Shown piece by piece: positions 1-4,688 of a stretch of 7,403 bases of DNA; position 1 is the first letter of the stretch, and each line of letters begins with the position of its first letter. The notes under the pieces were generated by a model. That model made no database searches. It was given only the letters and a program-made list of their open reading frames with translations, and was not told the DNA's origin. Source of the stretch: JAQGMO01 sp050954505 (GTDB lineage Bacteria; Pseudomonadota; Gammaproteobacteria; Burkholderiales; Burkholderiaceae_D); NCBI GenBank assembly GCA_050954505.1, contig JBPBPY010000495.1, forward strand, positions 1-7,403, in the 5' to 3' direction. A program made the position numbers and the translations under genes.

Positions 1-230
1 GCTACAGGTTTGGCAAGACGGGGTGGCACCGGGTCGCAGCCGCCGGCATGCCACGGGTGGCATTTGCACAGGCGCATGGCAGCAAGTGCCGAACCCCTGG
101 CGGCGCCATGCAGTGCAATGGCCTGGCCGGCATACTCGGAACAGCTGGGATAAAAACGGCAGTTCTGCCCCAGGAACGGACTGATGCCAAGCTTGTAGGC
201 ACGCAACAATACCAGAAGCACAGTCTTCAT
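1..230 (-). CDS. yidD: YidD, membrane protein insertion efficiency factor (partial, C-terminus cut by window edge)
   Basis: Reading leftward from the ATG at 230-228 gives 76 codons with no stop before the edge, beginning MKTVLLVLLRAYKLGISPFL. The family core follows: GQNCRFYPSCSEYA at residues 21-34, MRLCKCHPWHAGG at 52-64 and CDPVP at 65-69. Conserved cysteines are C24, C30, C55, C57 and C65. YidD is a small membrane-associated protein thought to help the YidC insertase place proteins in the inner membrane; E. coli YidD has about 85 residues, so only a short tail is missing here. The hydrophobic start fits membrane association. The start codon overlaps the rnpA stop in an ATGA, so translation is probably coupled to rnpA. 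yidC would be expected just beyond the left edge by conserved synteny. A different open frame over 2-202 on the same strand is a shadow. Identification is firm. Confidence 0.93.
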   Translation of the reverse strand, partial: MKTVLLVLLRAYKLGISPFLGQNCRFYPSCSEYAGQAIALHGAARGSALAAMRLCKCHPWHAGGCDPVPPRLAKPV

Positions 231-781
231 GACTGTAATTCCGGTTTGCCGGGGTGGCTGGCGACGGATGGTGAGTGCGGCCCGCTGCCAGGCTCGGCCT
301 TCGATTTGGCCGAGCGTTTGGCGCGCAGTTTCGCGCGTGCTTCCACCCGCGCCTGCAGGCGCGCTGCATCGGTCAATGCCGGACCGGCATGTGCCAGGCC
401 CTGAACTTCGAGATAGGACACCAGGCGCGCCAGTTCCGCGCGCAAGGCTGTCTTCAGGCCTGCCGTAGTCGCAGGTCCGGTCTTGGCATTGACGGGTTTG
501 GACAGGCGCACGATGCAATCAAGCGCCGGCAGGCTGGCCTGGCGGAACAGTTCGCGCATCACACGCTTGACGGTATTGCGGGTCACGGCACGCGGTGCAA
601 ACCGTTTGGCCACCACCACCCCAAGGCGCGCCTGCGGCATACCATTGAGACGGGTGTAAAGCACAAAATGCGCAGTTTTCAATACAGGGCGCAAACGAAA
701 AACGGATGAGAACTCATCCGTTTTAACGATGCGCTTGGTGCGTGCGTAATTGTGCAGGCTGGGCAGACGATCGCCGGACAC
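227..781 (-). CDS. rnpA: Ribonuclease P protein component, with long basic C-terminal tail
   Basis: The 184-residue product is the protein subunit of RNase P, which binds the catalytic RNA and helps trim 5' leaders from pre-tRNAs. The family signature is clear: TDEFSSVFRLRPVL (21-34), then the basic RNR region from ARLGVVVAKRF to VTRNTVKRVMRE (51-77). The usual family length is about 110-140 residues. Here the fold seems to end near residue 125, and about 55 extra residues rich in Ala, Arg, Lys, Ser and Pro follow. The chosen start is GTG at 781-779, preceded by no clear Shine-Dalgarno. The frame stays open upstream into the 3' end of rpmH, but the next codons are not usual starts. It lies 32 bp after rpmH and overlaps yidD by ATGA, so the three are very likely co-transcribed. 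Confidence 0.95.
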   Translation of the reverse strand: MSGDRLPSLHNYARTKRIVKTDEFSSVFRLRPVLKTAHFVLYTRLNGMPQARLGVVVAKRFAPRAVTRNTVKRVMRELFRQASLPALDCIVRLSKPVNAKTGPATTAGLKTALRAELARLVSYLEVQGLAHAGPALTDAARLQARVEARAKLRAKRSAKSKAEPGSGPHSPSVASHPGKPELQS

Positions 782-813
782 GCCAGCAGCGCTGTGCGAC
801 TGAGACGGCTGGC

Positions 814-948
814 TTATGCGGCCAGACGCTTGCGGCCCTTGGCGCGGCGTGCATTGAGCACTGCGCGGCCACCACGGGTTGCCATGCGAACGCGAAAGCC
901 ATGGGTACGCTTGCGGCGAACGACTGAAGGTTGGTAAGTACGTTTCAT
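814..948 (-). CDS. rpmH: 50S ribosomal protein L34
   Basis: A 44-codon gene reads MKRTYQPSVVRRKRTHGFRV from the ATG at 948-946 and ends KGRKRLAA with TAA at 816-814. The length and sequence match bacterial L34 closely: the MKRTYQPS start, the HGFRVRM block (residues 16-22) and the very basic C-terminus. L34 is a small structural protein of the large ribosomal subunit. It is the first gene of the leftward rpmH-rnpA-yidD cluster and is read divergently from dnaA, the common bacterial order next to the origin. The start is fixed by family length; a modest purine stretch (GCGAGA) lies just upstream. It is driven by the promoter at 1033-1062, leaving an untranslated leader of roughly 75-80 nt. Confidence 0.98.
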   Translation of the reverse strand: MKRTYQPSVVRRKRTHGFRVRMATRGGRAVLNARRAKGRKRLAA

Positions 949-1032
949 TTTGGGTCTCGCAAATCAGGAATACAATAAAGAAAATCGAACCGGGAATTGT
1001 TAAAAATCCATACTCCAGGCAGAGAACCCATG

Positions 1033-1062
1033 ATTAGACAGCAGTTGGCAATTGTTTGTCAA
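1033..1062 (-). promoter_or_regulatory. Sigma70-type promoter for rpmH-rnpA-yidD
   Basis: On the minus strand, a perfect -35 TTGACA (1062-1057) is followed after 18 bases by TCTAAT (1038-1033), which matches the -10 consensus at 5 of 6 bases. Transcription would begin near 1026, about 78 nt before the rpmH start. The position and strength fit a highly expressed ribosomal-protein gene. It lies inside the AT-rich stretch, so firing it could also help open nearby DNA; that second role is speculation. Confidence 0.7.
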
Positions 1063-1180
1063 TCACTGTCACAATTTTAAGCGTCATTCTGTTGTTATCC
1101 TGTCAGCGTCTGTCGTCCCTCTGTGGCCCCTGCCCCGCTGCAGGCCGCCACAGGGGATTTGTCCAAAAAGCACCGCTGCC

Positions 1181-1189
1181 TGTGGATAA
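1181..1189 (-). promoter_or_regulatory. Perfect DnaA box (R-type)
   Basis: TGTGGATAA on the plus strand is TTATCCACA on the minus strand, an exact match to the consensus DnaA box. The surrounding CTGCC-TGTGGATAAC closely resembles, from memory, the context of box R1 in E. coli oriC. A weaker 7/9 match, TTGTCCAAA, lies at 1159-1167 on the plus strand. Its site, about 330 bp before dnaA, could serve DnaA autoregulation, origin binding or both. Confidence 0.8.
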
Positions 1190-1221
1190 CTTTGTCTGGC
1201 GGGAGTAGAATGCTGGGTAAG

Positions 1222-1236
1222 GAAACACGGTGTTTC
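1222..1236. repeat. 15-bp perfect palindrome, possible operator
   Basis: GAAACAC-G-GTGTTTC is a perfect 7-1-7 inverted repeat, 33 bp downstream of the perfect DnaA box. No T-tract follows it, so it is unlikely to be a terminator. Its size and symmetry suit a dimeric DNA-binding protein, but I do not recognise the site as that of a known regulator. Confidence 0.4.
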
Positions 1237-1522
1237 TGCAAGGTATTCCGGCAAAGTCATCCTGCAAGCATTCGGCAGATTATGCTGCATGAAACTGCAA
1301 CAATCAGATGAATCCAGGCACATCTGGTCCCAGCCCGTTTGCGCCCCGCAGCAATTCACGATCGTGCACCTGGCCTGCATGGCGCCTGCGTTTCAACCAA
1401 TGTGCTGCGAATGGTTTGCGTCGCGTGCACTGATGCATCGTCAGCAACCGGAATCATTGTATTAAGCGACCGTCCACCGCATTTGATCAGTAAGCACTTA
1501 AACAGTATTCAACAGACGATTA

Positions 1523-2917
1523 ATGGAAAATTTCTGGCAGACCTGCTCCGCCCAGCTGGAGCAGGAATTGACGCCGCAGCAGTTCAGCGCGTGGATCAAA
1601 CCACTGGCGCCACTCGATTTCGAAGAAGGGCTGCTGCGCATCGCAGCGCCGAACCGCTTCAAGCTCGACTGGGTCAAGACGCAATTTGCAAGCCGCATCA
1701 ACACCCTGGCAGCCCAGTTCTGGGATGGCCCGGTAGAGGTGCAGTTTGTGCTCGATCCGCGCGCCGGCGCCGCGCGCAAACCGTCGACCGGCATGCCTGT
1801 GGCGGCCAGCACCCCTGCGACCGCCGGCAATGGCGAGCCGCTGGAAATTCGCGAACGTATCCAGGAGGTCGAAGCCAAGACGGGCTCGCGCCAGGACTTA
1901 AGCCGCATCAACACCGCCCTTACCTTCGAGAGTTTCGTTACCGGTAAAGCCAACCAGCTTGCGCGTGCTGCAGCCATCCAAGTCGCCAACAACCCGGGCA
2001 TTTCCTACAATCCGCTGTTCCTGTATGGCGGTGTCGGCCTGGGTAAAACCCATTTGATCCACGCCATCGGCAACCAGGTGCAGGCGGAAAATCCGGCTGT
2101 GAAGATCCGCTACATCCATGCCGAACAATATGTGCGCGATGTGGTGACGGCATACCAGCGCAAGGGTTTCGATGACTTCAAGCGTTATTACCATTCGCTG
2201 GATCTGTTGCTGATCGATGATATTCAGTTTTTCGGTGGCAAAAGCCGCACGCAGGAAGAATTCTTCTATGCGTTCGAAGCCTTGATTGCAGCCAAAAAAC
2301 AAATCATCATCACCAGCGATACCTATCCCAAGGAAATCACCGGCATGGATGACCGCCTGATTTCCCGTTTCGACTCCGGCCTGACGGTGGCCGTGGAGCC
2401 GCCGGAACTGGAAATGCGGGTGGCGATTCTGCTCAAGAAAGCCCAGCAGGAAGGCGCCAACCTGTCCGATGACGTGGCGTTTTTTGTCGCCAAGCATTTG
2501 CGCTCGAATGTGCGCGAACTCGAAGGCGCGCTGCGCAAGATCCTGGCGTATTCGCGTTTCCACGGCAAGGACATCACCATTGATGTGGTCAAGGATGCGC
2601 TGAAAGATTTGCTCTCGGTGCAGAACCGGCAGATCTCGGTGGAAAACATTCAGAAGACGGTTGCTGATTTTTTCAACATCAAAGTCGCTGATATGTATTC
2701 CAAGAAGCGGCCAGCAAACATCGCCCGGCCGCGCCAAATCGCCATGTACCTGGCCAAGGAATTGACGCAAAAGAGTTTGCCGGAAATCGGCGAACTGTTT
2801 GGTGGGCGCGACCATACAACCGTGCTGCATGCGGTGCGCAAGATTGCCGCCGACCGCAGCAAAAGCCCTGAATGCAATCACGAATTGCATGTGCTGGAGC
2901 AGACCCTGAAGGGCTGA
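1523..2917 (+). CDS. dnaA: Chromosomal replication initiator protein DnaA
   Basis: The 464-residue protein has all four DnaA domains. Domain I spans roughly 1-80 (MENFWQTCSAQLEQELTPQQ, with W5 equivalent to E. coli W6). A variable linker covers about 81-128. The AAA+ domain III runs about 129-345: Walker A GGVGLGKT (169-176, K175), Walker B LLLIDD (228-233), sensor 1 ITSD (263-266), box VII with arginine finger R282, and sensor 2 R331 in RELEGALRK. Domain IV holds the DNA-binding signature GGRDHTTVLHA (427-437). Key residues sit three positions before their E. coli equivalents (467 residues), so the length is normal. DnaA-ATP binds DnaA boxes, melts the origin and loads DnaB helicase. The ATG at 1523 gives the expected N-terminus, but only a weak Shine-Dalgarno precedes it, which may keep translation low. 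DnaA boxes on both sides suggest autoregulation. Confidence 0.98.
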   Translation: MENFWQTCSAQLEQELTPQQFSAWIKPLAPLDFEEGLLRIAAPNRFKLDWVKTQFASRINTLAAQFWDGPVEVQFVLDPRAGAARKPSTGMPVAASTPATAGNGEPLEIRERIQEVEAKTGSRQDLSRINTALTFESFVTGKANQLARAAAIQVANNPGISYNPLFLYGGVGLGKTHLIHAIGNQVQAENPAVKIRYIHAEQYVRDVVTAYQRKGFDDFKRYYHSLDLLLIDDIQFFGGKSRTQEEFFYAFEALIAAKKQIIITSDTYPKEITGMDDRLISRFDSGLTVAVEPPELEMRVAILLKKAQQEGANLSDDVAFFVAKHLRSNVRELEGALRKILAYSRFHGKDITIDVVKDALKDLLSVQNRQISVENIQKTVADFFNIKVADMYSKKRPANIARPRQIAMYLAKELTQKSLPEIGELFGGRDHTTVLHAVRKIAADRSKSPECNHELHVLEQTLKG

Positions 2918-2936
2918 CCTGAGCAGACTTGCTGCT

Positions 2937-3057
2937 TGTGGATAAGCTTGTGAACAAGTGCTGGATAAGCCGGGTATAACGCCGGTATAAGTCATGTAGG
3001 CATTGTGTATGACCCTGGGGATAAGCCTGGTATAACACCGGGATAAGCTGGGGACAA
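2937..3057 (-). promoter_or_regulatory. oriC: Phased array of about ten DnaA-box-like sites; candidate oriC core
   Basis: Nine-mers resembling TGTGGATAA (minus-strand TTATCCACA) start at 2937 (9/9), 2949 (TGTGAACAA, 7/9), 2960 (GCTGGATAA, 7/9), 2971 (CGGGTATAA, 6/9), 2982 (CCGGTATAA, 5/9), 3004 (TGTGTATGA, 7/9), 3016 (TGGGGATAA, 8/9), 3027 (CTGGTATAA, 5/9), 3038 (CCGGGATAA, 6/9) and 3049 (TGGGGACAA, 7/9). The slot at 2993 has no recognisable site. All point the same way, and steps are 11 or 12 bp, i.e. a 9-mer plus a 2-3 bp spacer. In E. coli oriC, low-affinity DnaA sites are likewise set 2 bp apart in the same direction and guide cooperative DnaA filament growth from a strong box. One strong box at 2937 followed by weak ones fits that model. 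The sites are seen; the origin role is inferred. Confidence 0.75.
2963..3047 (+). repeat. 29-bp direct repeat inside the DnaA array
   Basis: Positions 2963-2991 and 3019-3047 match at 26 of 29 bases, 56 bp apart. Each copy carries three 11-bp units (GGATAAG, GGTATAAC and GGTATAAG or GGGATAAG). The array appears to have grown by segmental duplication of a block of three sites. The 56-bp offset is about five 11-bp steps, which keeps the copies in phase. Confidence 0.75.
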
Positions 3058-3401
3058 GTCTGGCTGGCCGAGCAGCTGTGTGTGCCGGTGGCTGGAATGT
3101 TGCTGCCACACGGTGCTTGCTGTGCTTGAGGGAATGCGTTTCGTTGCAGTAAAGTAGCAGACGGCCTGCCATAGGGATGACATAGGCCGGCGCTGGAGAA
3201 CAACCGTTGTATCGGCTGCCGGCACGGCTGGAAAAAGATGGCGCGGCTGCCATGTTTTGGTCAGAATCGGTAAAAGGACAAGGACAAGGACACGGTCGCG
3301 GACGGAGCAGGAAGAATCAGGAAAACACGGATGCGGAAGACGCTGGGAGGCCGCATTCAAGAATCAGCACTCGTCAACTTATTAAAAATAAGGAACTAAC
3401 C
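3058..3401 (+). other. Gene-free leader between DnaA array and dnaN
   Basis: No gene is supported here. An open frame in phase with dnaN begins at a TTG at 3207, but its 65 extra codons (basic, Gly/Arg-rich) are not part of the DnaN family and the true start has its own ribosome site. Three tandem AAGGAC hexamers sit at 3274-3291. A weak promoter candidate is TTGAGG (3126-3131), 18 bp, TAAAGT (3150-3155), with 4/6 matches in each box. The last 30 bp before dnaN are AT-rich. I see no terminator after dnaA, so dnaN may be read both from dnaA and from its own promoter. Confidence 0.4.
3378..3394 (+). promoter_or_regulatory. dnaN ribosome binding site with small AT-rich hairpin
   Basis: AAGGA at 3390-3394 stands 7 bp before the ATG at 3402 and decides the dnaN start. 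The 3' arm of a perfect short inverted repeat, CTTATT-AAA-AATAAG (3378-3392), overlaps the first bases of this site. With one G-C pair the stem is weak, so any masking of the site would be slight. Confidence 0.6.
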
Positions 3402-4508
3402 ATGCAATTGGTCAAAACCCACAGAGACACGCTTCTGCGGCCACTGCAAGTCGTGAGCGGTATTGTCGAGCGTCGGCACACCTTGCCGATTCTGGCCAAT
3501 ATCCTCATTCGCAAGGATGGCGAAAAAGTGTCGTTTTTGTCCACTGACACCGAAGTGCAGATCACCACGATCGCCAACGTCGGCAGTGGTTCGGAAGCCG
3601 CCTCGACCACGGTTGCTGCCCGCAAGCTGCTCGACATCCTGCGCGCCCTGCCCGATGGCGATGAAGTCTCGCTGTCCCTGACCAACAAGCGTATGACAGT
3701 GCAGTCGGGCAAGTCGCGTTTTGCCCTGCAAACCCTGGCAGCCGAAGAGTTCCCGACCGTTAATCAGGCCGAGCAATACAACGCCACCCTGACCCTGCCG
3801 CAAAAGACCCTCAAGCATCTGTTCAACATGGTTCACTTTGCCATGGCCCAGCAGGACATCCGCTACTACCTCAATGGCTTGCTGCTGGTGGTCGATGGCA
3901 AGAACGTCATCGGTGTTGCCACCGACGGCCACCGCCTGGCGTTTTGCCAGATCGAGACCGAACAGGAATTCGCGCGCCAGGAAGTCATCATTCCGCGCAA
4001 GACCATCATTGAACTGCAGCGCCTGCTGGAAGAAACCGATGACACGGTGCAGCTCGACATTGCCAACAACCAGGTCAAGCTGACCTTTGCCGACATCGAG
4101 CTGGTCTCCAAGCTGGTGGAAGGCAAGTTCCCCGACTACACCCGCGTGGTGCCCAAGGGTTACAAGAACAACTTCACCATTGGCCGCGACCAGTTGCTGC
4201 GTTCGCTGCAGCGCGCCGCCATCATGACCTCGGACAAGTTCAAGGGCGTGCGCTGCATCGTCAACCCGGGCAGCATGAAGATCAGCTCCACCAATGCCGA
4301 CCAGGAAGAAGCAGTGGAAGAAATCGAAATCGACTACGGCGGCGACAGTGTCGATATCGGCTTCAATGTCACCTACCTGCTCGATGTTCTCAACAACCTC
4401 AAGTGCGAGAGCGTCAACATTGCACTGGGCGACGCCAATTCGTCCGCGCTGATCACCGTACCAGAGAACGCCGATTTCAAGTACGTCGTCATGCCCATGC
4501 GGATTTGA
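3402..4508 (+). CDS. dnaN: DNA polymerase III beta subunit (sliding clamp)
   Basis: The 368-residue protein begins MQLVKTHRDTLLRPLQVVSG and matches the beta clamp along its whole length (E. coli 366 residues). It would form a ring-shaped dimer of three similar domains per subunit, loaded on DNA by the clamp loader and holding polymerase III and repair enzymes. Landmarks are ATDGHRLA (173-180) and FPDYTRVVP (243-251), part of the peptide-binding pocket, and the C-terminal MPMRI (364-368), which lines the pocket that receives clamp-binding motifs. The ATG at 3402 is chosen over the in-frame TTG at 3207 because it fits the family N-terminus and has AAGGA at the right distance. It follows dnaA after an unusually long 484-bp gap that carries the DnaA array, and precedes gyrB by 180 bp in the classic order. 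Confidence 0.98.
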   Translation: MQLVKTHRDTLLRPLQVVSGIVERRHTLPILANILIRKDGEKVSFLSTDTEVQITTIANVGSGSEAASTTVAARKLLDILRALPDGDEVSLSLTNKRMTVQSGKSRFALQTLAAEEFPTVNQAEQYNATLTLPQKTLKHLFNMVHFAMAQQDIRYYLNGLLLVVDGKNVIGVATDGHRLAFCQIETEQEFARQEVIIPRKTIIELQRLLEETDDTVQLDIANNQVKLTFADIELVSKLVEGKFPDYTRVVPKGYKNNFTIGRDQLLRSLQRAAIMTSDKFKGVRCIVNPGSMKISSTNADQEEAVEEIEIDYGGDSVDIGFNVTYLLDVLNNLKCESVNIALGDANSSALITVPENADFKYVVMPMRI

Positions 4509-4530
4509 TTCGTGTGACCGGGATGTCGCT

Positions 4531-4559
4531 GCCGCCCATGGCCCTCGCAGGGCTGCGGC
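4531..4559 (+). other. GC-rich hairpin in dnaN-gyrB gap
   Basis: GCCGC (4531-4535) pairs with GCGGC (4555-4559), and an inner GCCCT-CGC-AGGGC (4541-4553) forms a second stem, with a 5-nt bulge on one side. It begins 22 bp after the dnaN stop. No T-tract follows, so it is not a standard intrinsic terminator; it might slow or protect dnaN mRNA ends. The rest of the 180-bp gap holds two CGTTTTTT tracts (4653-4660 and 4670-4677) and no promoter that I can support. Confidence 0.3.
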
Positions 4560-4677
4560 AACCAGACCCACAGCGAAGTGCTGCGCCATCCCAGTCCCGT
4601 AGACCGTTTTGAATGGAAGGCTGCCCGCGTGCGCCGTCCATGGATTGAAACTCGTTTTTTCAGCAGTAGCGTTTTTT

Positions 4678-4683
4678 AGAAGG
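4678..4683 (+). promoter_or_regulatory. gyrB ribosome binding site
   Basis: AGAAGG lies 5 bp before the ATG at 4689. It supports that start over any later in-frame ATG. Confidence 0.65.
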
Positions 4684-4688
4684 CAGCC

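Larger units (their letters stand above)
949..1522. other. Gene-free divergent region rpmH-dnaA, candidate upstream origin segment
   Basis: These 574 bp contain no convincing gene; longer open frames here lack family features and overlap dnaA out of frame. The part next to rpmH (961-1080) is AT-rich, with 43 G/C in 120 bases by my count, in a GC-rich neighbourhood. It includes the rpmH promoter and an AATGGT-free but symmetrical pair AATTGT (1050-1055) / ACAATT (1071-1076). A perfect DnaA box lies at 1181-1189 and a palindrome at 1222-1236. From 1240 to 1522 I see nothing clear; no good sigma70 promoter for dnaA could be picked out. AT-rich DNA to the left of a TGTGGATAA box is the same geometry as the unwinding region and box R1 of E. 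coli oriC, so part of the origin may lie here. That role is inferred. Confidence 0.55.

Noticed and set aside
1095..1103. TTATCCTGT as a further DnaA box
   Set aside because: It matches the consensus at only 6 of 9 bases, lacks the conserved end, and is not in phase with any array.
1339..1947. 202-codon plus-strand frame overlapping the start of dnaA
   Set aside because: It overlaps dnaA out of frame for most of its length and shows no domain; a shadow.
1898..3253. 451-codon open frame on the minus strand opposite dnaA and the array
   Set aside because: It is a shadow of dnaA codon bias continued through the gap; no family features.
3274..3291. Three AAGGAC hexamers as origin iterons or a CRISPR-like array
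   Set aside because: Only three contiguous 6-bp copies; too short and without spacers, most likely a simple-sequence stretch.
3207..3401. N-terminal extension of dnaN from a TTG codon
   Set aside because: The extra 65 residues are not part of any DnaN I know, and the ATG at 3402 has a proper ribosome binding site and the family start MQLVKTHRD.
4541..4553. Intrinsic terminator after dnaN
   Set aside because: A stem exists but no T-tract follows; the T-tracts at 4655-4660 and 4672-4677 are about 100 bp away with no adjoining stem.
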